7,287 nt of DNA from Methanobrevibacter sp. (GCA_017646885.1 JAGCLR010000002.1:1-7287); one strand, 5' to 3'; positions 1 through 6,789 are shown, counted from the stretch's first letter. Numbers and translations are program-made. Notes: generated from the sequence alone by a model not told the origin.

Positions 1-6
1 GAAAAT

Positions 7-1086
7 ATGGGAAATGAAGCAAAATTAGCTTTAGAAGATGGAACTGTTCTAAAAGGTGAAGCCTTTGGTTATGAAACAGTAACTGTAGGTGAGCTTGCTT
101 TCTCAACCGGTATGTCTGGTTATACCGAAGCGCTTACTGACCCATCATTCAAAGGACAAATATTGATGTCAACTTATCCTTTGGAAGGTAACTATGGAGT
201 CAGTGAGGAATGGTATCAATCCGATAAGGTACAGGTTGAAGGTTTTGTAGTGAGAGAAGCTTGTAAGAAATTATCCAATTTCGGTACTAAAAAGACTTTA
301 GATGACTTCTTAAAAGAATTTAAGGTGCCTGGAATTGAAGATATCGACACAAGAGACTTAACTTTGAGGATTCGTGAAAAAGGTTCTCTAAAAGCAGCAC
401 TCGCTACTGAAGAGATTGATGATGATGAGCTTGTTGCTCGTGCTCAAGAGCATAAAAGCATTGTTGATTTGGACTTGGTTCCTTTAGTATCCACTCCTGA
501 AGTAAAGACTTTCGGAGACTTTGATAAGACTGTAGCTATTCTTGATTGCGGTGTTAAAAAGAATATCATTAATTGTTTCTTGGCAAATGATATTGGTGTT
601 GCTTTATTCCCTTACGATACTGACTATCAAACCATTTTGGATTATGGAGTTAATGGGCTTATGGTATCTCCAGGCCCTGGAAACCCAGATAGATTGACTG
701 ACACAATTGCAAATGTGGGAAAATTAATTAACAAGTTCCCTGTATTTGGTATTTGCATGGGTCAGCATGTAATTGCAAAGACATTTGGTGCAACTACCTA
801 TAAAATGAAATTTGGTCACAGAGGAGCAAATCAACCGGTAAAGGACTTGCAAACTGGAAAAGTTTTCATCACTTCTCAAAATCACGGATTTGCCATAGAT
901 CCAGATTCATTAAAAGGAACTGATTTGGAATTGACCCAAATAAACTTAAACGATGGTACTCCAGAAGGATTCTTGCATAAGGAATTGCCTTTAAGAACCA
1001 TCCAATACCACCCAGAATCAGGTCCTGGTCCAAATGATACAAGAGACTTGTTTGAAGAGTTTGGAAAAATTATTAAGGAGTATTAG
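7..1086 (+). CDS. carA: Carbamoyl-phosphate synthase small (glutaminase) subunit
   Basis: This subunit hydrolyses glutamine and passes ammonia to CarB for carbamoyl phosphate synthesis in the cytoplasm, supplying pyrimidine and arginine synthesis. The 359 residues fall into an N-terminal CPSase small-chain domain (about 1-150; conserved TGMSGY, LTDPS and YPLEGNYG) and a class I glutamine amidotransferase domain (about 174-359). In the latter are SPGPGNP at 221-227, nucleophile Cys250, QNHGF at 291-295 and the catalytic pair His335 and Glu337. The ATG at 7 is preferred because residues then register with E. coli CarA from memory (LEDG at 9-12, Ser47 in both); the frame stays open to the window edge, so a longer form cannot be excluded. 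The nucleophile motif reads C-M-G-Q-H rather than the usual C-x-G-H-Q, which is odd. carB follows after 108 bases on the same strand. Confidence 0.96.
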   Translation: MGNEAKLALEDGTVLKGEAFGYETVTVGELAFSTGMSGYTEALTDPSFKGQILMSTYPLEGNYGVSEEWYQSDKVQVEGFVVREACKKLSNFGTKKTLDDFLKEFKVPGIEDIDTRDLTLRIREKGSLKAALATEEIDDDELVARAQEHKSIVDLDLVPLVSTPEVKTFGDFDKTVAILDCGVKKNIINCFLANDIGVALFPYDTDYQTILDYGVNGLMVSPGPGNPDRLTDTIANVGKLINKFPVFGICMGQHVIAKTFGATTYKMKFGHRGANQPVKDLQTGKVFITSQNHGFAIDPDSLKGTDLELTQINLNDGTPEGFLHKELPLRTIQYHPESGPGPNDTRDLFEEFGKIIKEY

Positions 1087-1103
1087 GATTTGAATTTCAT
1101 TGT

Positions 1104-1130
1104 ATTTAATTGATTACATTTAATTGATTA
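1104..1130. repeat. Tandem 13-nt direct repeat in the carA-carB spacer
   Basis: ATTTAATTGATTA occurs perfectly twice, at 1104-1116 and 1118-1130, with one C between, giving a 14-base period. The second copy also forms the left arm of a 7-bp inverted repeat (1118-1124 with 1130-1136). The spacer is extremely AT-rich, so chance is possible, but two perfect 13-mers side by side could be a paired regulator site or a duplication. Function is unknown. Confidence 0.6.
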
Positions 1131-1153
1131 TTAAATTATCAAAATTTTAAAAA

Positions 1154-1163
1154 TTATAAAATT
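1154..1163 (+). promoter_or_regulatory. Possible TATA box for an internal carB promoter
   Basis: TTATAAAATT follows an A-rich stretch that could act as the TFB recognition element. An archaeal start site about 25 bases downstream would fall near 1180-1185, leaving a very short leader before the carB ATG at 1195 and cutting close to its ribosome site. The 108-base spacer is long for tightly coupled operon genes, which makes an internal promoter plausible. AT-rich background makes false matches likely. Confidence 0.25.
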
Positions 1164-1183
1164 ATTACTTTAATGTGGATTGA

Positions 1184-1190
1184 GAGAGGA
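1184..1190 (+). promoter_or_regulatory. Ribosome binding site that decides the carB start
   Basis: GAGAGGA lies 4 bases before the ATG at 1195. It sits inside the coding extension that would follow from starting at the in-frame TTG at 1180, and that TTG has only a weak TGTGG ahead of it. This favours ATG 1195. Confidence 0.6.
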
Positions 1191-1194
1191 TAAT

Positions 1195-4100
1195 ATGCCT
1201 GTTGATGAGGATATTAAAAAAGTGCTTATAATTGGTTCTGGGCCTATTCAGATTGGTCAGGCTGCTGAGTTTGACTACTCTGGTTCTCAAGCTTGTAAAT
1301 CCCTTAGAGAAGAGGGATTGGAAACTGTTCTTGTAAACAGTAATCCTGCTACCATTCAAACCGATATGGATATGGCGGATACCGTTTATACCGAACCGTT
1401 GACTGCAGAGCTTGTTGCTCAGATAATTGAAAAAGAGAAAATTGATGCTATTTTGCCTACTATGGGTGGACAAACCGGTTTAAACATAGCAACTGAACTT
1501 GGAAAACTTGGTCTTTTGGAAGGCATTAAGGTTATTGGTTCTGATGTTCAAACCATTGCAGATGTTGAAGACAGAGACTTGTTCGCTAACTTCATGGATA
1601 GATTGGATGAACCTATTCCTAAATGTCATGCTGTAGAATCTGTTGAAGAGGCTTTAGAGGCTGTTGAGGAAATCGGTTACCCTGTAATTGTACGTCCAGC
1701 ATTTACCTTAGGAGGTACTGGTGGTGGAGTGGCTCATAATAAGGAAGAGCTTATTGAAGTTACAACTCATGGTCTTGACATGAGTTACATTAACCAAGTT
1801 TTAATCGATGAGTCCGTTCTCGGATGGAAAGAAATTGAATTTGAGGTTATGAGAGATAAAAACGATACCTGTATCATTGTATGTAACATGGAAAATGTGG
1901 ACCCTATGGGTATACATACAGGAGACAGTATTGTAGTTGCTCCTATTCAAAACTTGAATGATGAAGTGTGTCAAAGATTAAGGGATGCTTCCATTAAGAT
2001 TATTAGAAACTTGGGAATCAATGGTGGATGTAACATCCAATTTGCTTTAAACCCTGAAACCAATGAATACAAGATCATTGAAGTAAACCCTCGTGTAAGT
2101 AGAAGTAGTGCACTTGCATCTAAGGCAACAGGTTATCCAATTGCAAAAATCTCTTCAAAAGTAGCTCTTGGACTCACTTTAGATGAAATCAGAAATGATA
2201 TCACCAAGGAAACTCCTGCTTCATTTGAACCTTCCATTGACTATATCGTAGTTAAAATCCCAAGATGGCCATTTGACAAATTCAAAGGCATTGACAGAAA
2301 AATCGGAGTTCAAATGAAAGCAACCGGTGAAGTAATGGCTATTGGTAGAACCTATGAAGAGGCTATTCAAAAGGCTATTCGTTCCTTGGACATTGGCTTG
2401 CACGGATTTGAATATTTAGAATACACTGAAGATAATTTGGCAAACCCTACTGATGAAAGATTATTCCACATGTACTCTGCTATTAAAGATGGGAGAAGCG
2501 TAGAGGAACTTGCAGAAATTTCCAAAATGGATGCATTCTTCCTATACAAAATTGAAAACATAGTAGAGTTTGAAAAACAAGTAACAAAAGAAGCACTTGA
2601 AGATGAAAAATTCCTCATTAAGGCTAAAAAATTAGGATTCTCTAACTTCACTCTAGCAAAACTCGCAGGAATTGAAGAAGAAGATGTAAAAGCACTTCTC
2701 GATAAGTTTGACATCAAGCCATCCTATAAGATGGTAGATACCTGTGCAGCAGAGTTTGAAGCAAAAACTCCATATTATTACAGCAGTTATGATAAGGGTA
2801 ATGAGCTTATTAAAACCGATAACAAGAAAATCTTGATTATTGGTGCTGGTCCAATTAGAATTGGACAAGGTATTGAGTTCGATTATTGTTGTGTACACTC
2901 CTCTCTCGCATTAAAAGATCAAGGAATCGAAACAATCCTTGTAAACAACAACCCTGAAACTGTAAGTACTGATTATGACATTTCAGATGAATTGTTCTTT
3001 GAACCGTTGACCTTTGAAGACATTATGGGAATTATTGAACAAGTTGAGCCTGAAGGTGTAATCGTCCAATTCGGTGGTCAAACTTCAATCAACCTATCTG
3101 TCCCTCTTGCAAAAGCGGGAGTCAAAATCTTAGGTACCCCATATGAAAGCATTGACAGAGTTGAAGACAGAGAAAGATTCACTGAAGTGCTTAATGATTT
3201 GAATATTCGTCAAGCTCCTTATGGATTGGCTAATTCCTTTGATGAAGCAAGAGAAGCAGCTGAAAGAATCGGATTCCCAGTTCTTGTACGTCCATCCTAT
3301 GTTATCGGTGGAAGAGCAATGGAAATCGTTTACTGTGTAGAGGAATTGGAAGAGTATATGAAAGAAGCTGTAAAGGTTTCTCCTGAACATCCTATTCTTG
3401 TAGATAAGTTCTTGGAAGATGCTGTAGAACTTGATGTGGACCTTTTATGTGATGGTGAAGATGTATTCATTGCAGGTATTATGGAGCACATCGAAGAAGC
3501 AGGTGTTCACTCTGGAGACTCTGCATGTGTAATACCTCCTCAAACAATTCCAGAACATTTGCTTGAAGTCATTAGAGAAAATACAAGAAAATTAGCTTTA
3601 GAATTGGATGTAATTGGATTGATGAACATTCAATATGCAGTTAAATTGGATGAAGAGAAAGTTTACATCATTGAAGCTAACCCAAGAGCAAGTAGAACAG
3701 TTCCATTTGTAAGTAAAGCTATTGGAGTTCCTCTTGCAAAAGTTGCAACCTCATTGATGATGGGTGCAAAACTCAAAGACTTTAATTTAACCAAAGAGAT
3801 TAAGATCAATCACGTAGCTGTTAAGGAATCTGTTTTCCCATTCTTGAAATTAACAGAATCCGACAGTATCTTAGGTCCTGAAATGAAATCCACTGGTGAA
3901 AGTATAGGTATAGACGAGAACTTCGGTCTTGCTTTCTACAAATCACAGCTTTCAGCAGGTATGGACTTGCCTAAGGAAGGAAATCTCTTAATCAGTGTAA
4001 GGGAACAGGATCAAAAGAAAATCCAGCCAATAGCGGATAAAGCTCATGCTTTAGGATTCAATATATTTGCTACAAAAGGTACAGCTAATGCAATATTTGA

Positions 4101-4371
4101 TGTTCCTATTACAAGAATCAAGAAAGTTTCCCAAGGAACCCCTAACATTAAGGAAGCTATTTTGGATGGAAAGATTGATATGATCATCAACACACCTCAT
4201 GGTGAACAGGCTTCCAAAGACGGCTATACCATTAGACGTTTAGCTATTGAACTTGGAATTCCTTATGTGACTACTTTAGCAGGAGCAAGAGCTGCTTTAA
4301 ATGCAATTGAAGCTGTTAAAGAGAATGAGTTAAAAGTCAAATCATTAAATGATCATATAGCAAATATTTAG
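1195..4371 (+). CDS. carB: Carbamoyl-phosphate synthase large subunit
   Basis: CarB makes carbamoyl phosphate from bicarbonate, ammonia (from CarA) and two ATP. From ATG 1195 it has 1058 residues, close to the 1073 of E. coli. Two homologous ATP-grasp halves are visible: carboxyphosphate domain about 1-400 (GSGPIQIGQAAEFDYSG at 14-30, Arg127, Arg167, Glu296, Asn298) and carbamate kinase domain about 545-920 (GAGPIRIGQGIEFDYCC at 550-566, Arg699, GGRAM at 705-709, Glu827, Asn829). An oligomerisation region joins them, and an MGS-like allosteric domain ends the protein (about 930-1058). By recalled alignment with E. coli, ornithine-site residues Glu767, Asp775 and Glu878 and UMP/IMP-site residues Thr960, Thr963, Lys977, Asn999 and Thr1000 are kept, so ornithine activation and UMP inhibition are plausible. 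The gene is whole, unlike the split carB of Methanocaldococcus jannaschii. Confidence 0.97.
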   Translation: MPVDEDIKKVLIIGSGPIQIGQAAEFDYSGSQACKSLREEGLETVLVNSNPATIQTDMDMADTVYTEPLTAELVAQIIEKEKIDAILPTMGGQTGLNIATELGKLGLLEGIKVIGSDVQTIADVEDRDLFANFMDRLDEPIPKCHAVESVEEALEAVEEIGYPVIVRPAFTLGGTGGGVAHNKEELIEVTTHGLDMSYINQVLIDESVLGWKEIEFEVMRDKNDTCIIVCNMENVDPMGIHTGDSIVVAPIQNLNDEVCQRLRDASIKIIRNLGINGGCNIQFALNPETNEYKIIEVNPRVSRSSALASKATGYPIAKISSKVALGLTLDEIRNDITKETPASFEPSIDYIVVKIPRWPFDKFKGIDRKIGVQMKATGEVMAIGRTYEEAIQKAIRSLDIGLHGFEYLEYTEDNLANPTDERLFHMYSAIKDGRSVEELAEISKMDAFFLYKIENIVEFEKQVTKEALEDEKFLIKAKKLGFSNFTLAKLAGIEEEDVKALLDKFDIKPSYKMVDTCAAEFEAKTPYYYSSYDKGNELIKTDNKKILIIGAGPIRIGQGIEFDYCCVHSSLALKDQGIETILVNNNPETVSTDYDISDELFFEPLTFEDIMGIIEQVEPEGVIVQFGGQTSINLSVPLAKAGVKILGTPYESIDRVEDRERFTEVLNDLNIRQAPYGLANSFDEAREAAERIGFPVLVRPSYVIGGRAMEIVYCVEELEEYMKEAVKVSPEHPILVDKFLEDAVELDVDLLCDGEDVFIAGIMEHIEEAGVHSGDSACVIPPQTIPEHLLEVIRENTRKLALELDVIGLMNIQYAVKLDEEKVYIIEANPRASRTVPFVSKAIGVPLAKVATSLMMGAKLKDFNLTKEIKINHVAVKESVFPFLKLTESDSILGPEMKSTGESIGIDENFGLAFYKSQLSAGMDLPKEGNLLISVREQDQKKIQPIADKAHALGFNIFATKGTANAIFDVPITRIKKVSQGTPNIKEAILDGKIDMIINTPHGEQASKDGYTIRRLAIELGIPYVTTLAGARAALNAIEAVKENELKVKSLNDHIANI

Positions 4372-4389
4372 ATTTTTTACAAGTTAAAT

Positions 4390-4420
4390 ATGGAGACTTT
4401 CTCCATTTTCTTTCTTATTT
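4390..4420 (+). terminator. Stem-loop with T-rich tail after carB
   Basis: A perfect 7-bp stem, ATGGAGA at 4390-4396 and TCTCCAT at 4400-4406, encloses a 3-base CTT loop and runs into TTTTCTTTCTTATTT. A separate T6 tract at 4373-4378 lies directly after the carB stop. Either T tract could end transcription in an archaeon; the hairpin may be incidental or stabilise the carB 3' end. It lies 33 bases before the next gene, so a leader role for that gene cannot be excluded. Confidence 0.5.
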
Positions 4421-4438
4421 ATCTTATGTGGTGTAAAA

Positions 4439-4717
4439 ATGCCTTTTAAAATTGATAGTGCAATAATGAAATTAGATACAGAAACCGGCAAATACGATTT
4501 AGTGGATCCGGATGGAAAGTTCAATAAAAAAGATGCTTTAATGGTAGTTGAAAGTGATGATTTCATTACTATGCAATTAGTAATTAATGCAATTATCAGA
4601 AATGACTTTAAAGCATGGAGAGAAGTTAAATGGGACGATTCTGACAGTCTTAAAGCTATTCTTGTAAAATTAGGATATGGCAGAGACGAAATCGTTGAAT
4701 TGCTTAAAGAATTTTAA
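4439..4717 (+). CDS. Uncharacterised 92-residue acidic protein
   Basis: I do not recognise a family. The gene is supported by GGTG at 4430-4433 placed 5 bases before the ATG, by a T-rich 3' end, and by a protein-like composition. The sequence has no Cys or His, 19 acidic against 14 basic residues, no signal peptide and no convincing membrane segment, so a soluble cytoplasmic protein is likely. The N-terminal 30 residues look like beta strands and turns (TETGKYDLVDPDGKF at 14-28). The rest looks helical, including 42-56, 68-79 and 81-92, with an aromatic patch FKAWREVKW at 57-65. It lies 67 bases after carB on the same strand, but a stem-loop and T tracts intervene, so it may have its own promoter; TTAAATAT at 4384-4391 is a weak TATA candidate. 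No function can be assigned. Confidence 0.8.
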   Translation: MPFKIDSAIMKLDTETGKYDLVDPDGKFNKKDALMVVESDDFITMQLVINAIIRNDFKAWREVKWDDSDSLKAILVKLGYGRDEIVELLKEF

Positions 4718-4800
4718 TTTTTATTAATAGGATATTGTTTTATTTTTCTATTAAACTATTTTTCACTTATTTTATTCTTTATAAGTTTATATTTTTTCTT
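4718..4800 (+). terminator. T-tract terminator region after the 92-residue gene
   Basis: Runs of T on the + strand begin directly at the stop codon (T5 at 4718-4722) and recur at 4743-4747 (T5), 4759-4763 (T5) and 4792-4797 (T6). Such tracts, without a needed hairpin, are typical euryarchaeal terminators. They serve the + strand only; the complementary strand is A-rich. Confidence 0.5.
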
Positions 4801-4829
4801 ATTTTATCCTTTAAACTACTTTTTACTTA
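4751..4829. repeat. Imperfect 19-nt direct repeat between convergent genes
   Basis: Copies at 4751-4769 and 4811-4829 agree at 17 of 19 bases (both start TTAAACTA and end ACTTA) and are offset by 60 bases. A second pair, CTTATTTTATTCTTTA at 4766-4781 and CTTATTTTATCCTTTA at 4798-4813, differs at one base and overlaps the first pair with another offset. This suggests slippage or duplication within low-complexity sequence. Confidence 0.45.
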
Positions 4830-4841
4830 AGGAACTTGCTT

Positions 4842-6122
4842 TTACAGTAAATTTTCACCTTTCTTTTCACCATTAAACATATCACGGTCTACAGATTTGT
4901 TTTTGAATGAAACGATTATGGTGCAGATTGCATCACCAGTTACATTCACTGCAGATCTAATCATATCCAAGATATGGTCTATTCCCATTATTATTCCTAT
5001 TGCATCTGTTGGCAATCCTACAGAAGCAAATACCATATTCAAGGTTACTAGTCCTACGGATGGGATGCCTGCAGTTCCAATTGAAGCCATAACTGCTGTA
5101 AATATCACTGTAAGCAATGCACTCAATCCTAAATCAATTCCATATGCTTGTGCCGCAAACATGACTACAACACCTTGCATTATCGCTGTTCCATCCATAT
5201 TAATGGTGGCCCCTAAAGGTATGGTAAATGATGAAACATCTTTAGACACTCCCATTTCACTTAATTTCTCTAAAGTTAATGGGATGGTTGCATTTGATGA
5301 TGATGAAGAAAATGCAAATAGCATAACAGAGAAAAATTTCTTAAAGAATTTTATAGGATTCAATCTTGTGAAAATGACAAGTAATGTTGGGTAAACAATA
5401 AATGCTTGCACTCCTAAAGCTAAGAGTATACACGCAACATATTTGCTTAAAGGCATAAATCCATCGATTCCTATTGTAGCAAATGTCTTAGCTATTAAAC
5501 AAAAGACACCTATCGGAGCAAATTTCATGACTATGTTAGTCATTTCCATCATTACTGTGTTCCCTTCAGTAAAAAGTTTATTTATAGTTGCTGTTTCTTC
5601 TTTTAATTTAGCGAGGATAAATCCTACAATCACTCCAAATATAATCACTGGTAGCATATCCCCGTTAGCTAATGAGTTTAAAGGGTTATCTGGAATCATG
5701 TTTAAAATGGTGTTGGTTATTGTCACATTGGTGGTGACATTTGAAGGGTCTGCAATTCCAGGCATATTCAAGCCAATACCCGGTTCGATTGCCCCTGCTA
5801 TTAAAAGAGCTATTGAAACTGCCAATGCAGTAGTTAAGAGATAGATTAAAATGACTCTTCCACCAATTGAACCTATTTTCTTAATATCAGAAATAGAGGT
5901 AACCCCTACAATTATGGAACAGAAAACAAGTGGAACTACCAACATCTTCATTAATTTGATAAATAGATTTCCACCTAAATAGAATACATTATCTATCAAG
6001 ATCAGGTCTTTGATAAATGTGTTGGTAACATAGAAATTCAATATTAAACCTACAATTAAACCTAATATCATTGAGATTAGTATCCAATTGCCTAAGCTTA
6101 TTTTCTTAAGTCTATTTATCAT
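4842..6122 (-). CDS. Dicarboxylate/amino acid:cation symporter (DAACS, GltP/GltT/DctA type)
   Basis: A 426-residue inner-membrane carrier of the glutamate/aspartate/C4-dicarboxylate:Na+ or H+ symporter family, of usual length. Hydrophobic segments fill residues 12-30, 45-75, 88-112 and 157-172, then 195-250. The transport core is clear: serine-rich hairpin HP1 (272-276, then NATIP), the TM7 cation motif NMDGT (308-312), hairpin HP2 (SIGTAGIPS, 347-355) and TM8 with Asp382, Asp386, Arg389, Asn393 and Asp397. By recalled alignment these match Asp390, Asp394, Arg397, Asn401 and Asp405 of GltPh; the Arg397 match favours an acidic substrate such as aspartate, glutamate or a C4-dicarboxylate. The exact substrate and coupling ion cannot be read. 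GGAG lies 5 bases before the ATG. The gene is isolated, converging on the 92-residue gene, with no obvious T-tract terminator on its own strand. Confidence 0.95.
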   Translation of the reverse strand: MINRLKKISLGNWILISMILGLIVGLILNFYVTNTFIKDLILIDNVFYLGGNLFIKLMKMLVVPLVFCSIIVGVTSISDIKKIGSIGGRVILIYLLTTALAVSIALLIAGAIEPGIGLNMPGIADPSNVTTNVTITNTILNMIPDNPLNSLANGDMLPVIIFGVIVGFILAKLKEETATINKLFTEGNTVMMEMTNIVMKFAPIGVFCLIAKTFATIGIDGFMPLSKYVACILLALGVQAFIVYPTLLVIFTRLNPIKFFKKFFSVMLFAFSSSSSNATIPLTLEKLSEMGVSKDVSSFTIPLGATINMDGTAIMQGVVVMFAAQAYGIDLGLSALLTVIFTAVMASIGTAGIPSVGLVTLNMVFASVGLPTDAIGIIMGIDHILDMIRSAVNVTGDAICTIIVSFKNKSVDRDMFNGEKKGENLL

Positions 6123-6165
6123 ATTATCTCCATATCATTTCTTAATTGTGTATAATATATGTTGC

Positions 6166-6186
6166 TTAAATATATTAATTTTTTTT
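6166..6186 (-). promoter_or_regulatory. Probable archaeal promoter of the symporter gene
   Basis: Read on the - strand, an A8 tract (6186-6179), fit for a TFB recognition element, is followed by TTAATATATTTAA (6178-6166) as a TATA-like box. A start about 25 bases on, near 6145-6150, would give a leader of roughly 25 bases that holds the GGAG ribosome site. A closer TATA-like string at 6151-6162 would put the start at or past that site. AT-rich background limits certainty. Confidence 0.35.
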
Positions 6187-6235
6187 AAATTAATTAAAAA
6201 AGACAATAATGAAAAAAATGAGAATTTATAAAATT

Positions 6236-6267
6236 GAAATTAATAAAATAGGAATTAATAAAAATAG
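6236..6267. repeat. Two near-identical tandem 16-nt AT-rich units
   Basis: GAAATTAATAAAATAG (6236-6251) and GAATTAATAAAAATAG (6252-6267) lie directly next to each other and differ only by moving one A. They sit in the low-complexity 3' region of the ACT-domain gene, between that gene and the symporter promoter. A slippage origin is the simplest reading. Confidence 0.45.
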
Positions 6268-6306
6268 AAAAAATTAAAAAAATAAGTTTTAAAAAAAGAG
6301 AAAAAA
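6268..6306 (-). terminator. Poly-T terminator cluster after the ACT-domain gene
   Basis: On the - strand, just past the stop codon at 6313-6315, come T6 (6306-6301), T7 (6297-6291), T7 (6282-6276) and T6 (6273-6268), seen as A runs on the + strand. No strong GC stem precedes them. Multiple T tracts of this kind are typical archaeal terminators and would end the ligase-ACT transcript before the symporter promoter. Confidence 0.55.
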
Positions 6307-6312
6307 GAAGAT

Positions 6313-6744
6313 TTATAATTCAGCTAAATCTTCTTTGGATAAGAGGTTGGCATTAGCATCTTCCAATGCTTTTACGCCATCTTCATAGTTTTCGATTTTA
6401 ACAACAACAATAGCTTCATCAGTCTTTGAGCTTACGAATGCATAAAGGTATTCAACATTAATGCTTTCCTTTTCAAGGATTTCAAGCATAGTGTTAAGGC
6501 CGTTAGGTTCGTCTTTAACTCCTACAACAATTACATCAGTTTCCTTAACTGTGAATTTTTCTTCTTTTAAAGCATTTATTGCTGTTTCATTGTCTGAAAC
6601 AATTAATCTTAAGATTCCATATTTGGAACTGTCTGCAATGGAAAGAGCTCTAATGTTTACTCCTGCTTGGGACATTGCATTAACAGCTTTTTTTAATTTT
6701 CCTTCTTTGTTTTCAAGAAATACTGAAAGTTGTTTTACACTCAT
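6313..6744 (-). CDS. Tandem ACT-domain protein (COG4747-like), probable aromatic amino acid sensor
   Basis: The 143 residues consist almost wholly of two ACT domains. ACT1 covers about 4-70: strand QLSVFLEN, then EGKLKKAVNAMSQAGVNI with the usual Gly28 turn, then GILRLIVSD at 43-51. ACT2 covers about 71-138: DVIVVGV, then NGLNTMLEILEKESINVEYLYAFV, then AIVVVKIEN. ACT domains bind small ligands, usually amino acids, at domain interfaces, and no catalytic domain is attached, so this is likely a free-standing cytoplasmic regulator. It lies 45 bases downstream of the phenylacetate-CoA ligase gene on the same strand, a pairing I know from methanogens and anaerobes, often near indolepyruvate oxidoreductase genes. 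That suggests control of arylacetate use in response to Phe, Tyr or Trp, though the ligand is unproven. GTGAT lies 3 bases before the ATG. Length is normal for this two-domain type. Confidence 0.9.
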   Translation of the reverse strand: MSVKQLSVFLENKEGKLKKAVNAMSQAGVNIRALSIADSSKYGILRLIVSDNETAINALKEEKFTVKETDVIVVGVKDEPNGLNTMLEILEKESINVEYLYAFVSSKTDEAIVVVKIENYEDGVKALEDANANLLSKEDLAEL

Positions 6745-6789
6745 GTTATCACTTTCTTAATAATTAACATAATAGATTTAAAAGTTCAA

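Noticed and set aside
1180..1194. In-frame TTG start extending CarB by five residues
   Set aside because: The strong GAGAGGA ribosome site lies inside this extension and is well placed for ATG 1195; the TTG has only a weak site of its own.
2221..3390. Several - strand frames of 60-116 codons inside carB
   Set aside because: carB is intact with conserved residues throughout; these frames have no ribosome sites or family features that I can see.
4499..4534. EF-hand-like calcium loop in the 92-residue protein (DPDGKFNKKD)
   Set aside because: Positions 3, 5, 6, 8 and 12 fit, but position 1 is Leu rather than Asp, there is only one such loop and no clear flanking helix before it.
5295..5306. 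Four TCA codons in a row (seen as TGA x4 on the + strand) as a phase-variable microsatellite
   Set aside because: Four units is too short to argue for phase variation, and the serines are part of the family's HP1 motif.
4897..5844. Two long + strand open frames (4897-5394 and 5443-5844)
   Set aside because: They lie antisense within the symporter gene, which has full family motifs; their hydrophobic look is a mirror of the membrane protein codons.
6177..6202. AT-only imperfect palindrome as an operator
   Set aside because: Long A and T runs in such a spacer make near-palindromes by chance; no GC-anchored half-site is present.
6209..6280. Possible 22-residue + strand peptide rich in Lys, Ile and Asn
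   Set aside because: No ribosome site; it arises from low-complexity AT sequence behind the ACT gene.
6461..6760. 99-codon + strand frame over the ACT gene
   Set aside because: It is antisense to a clear tandem ACT protein and has no recognisable domain.
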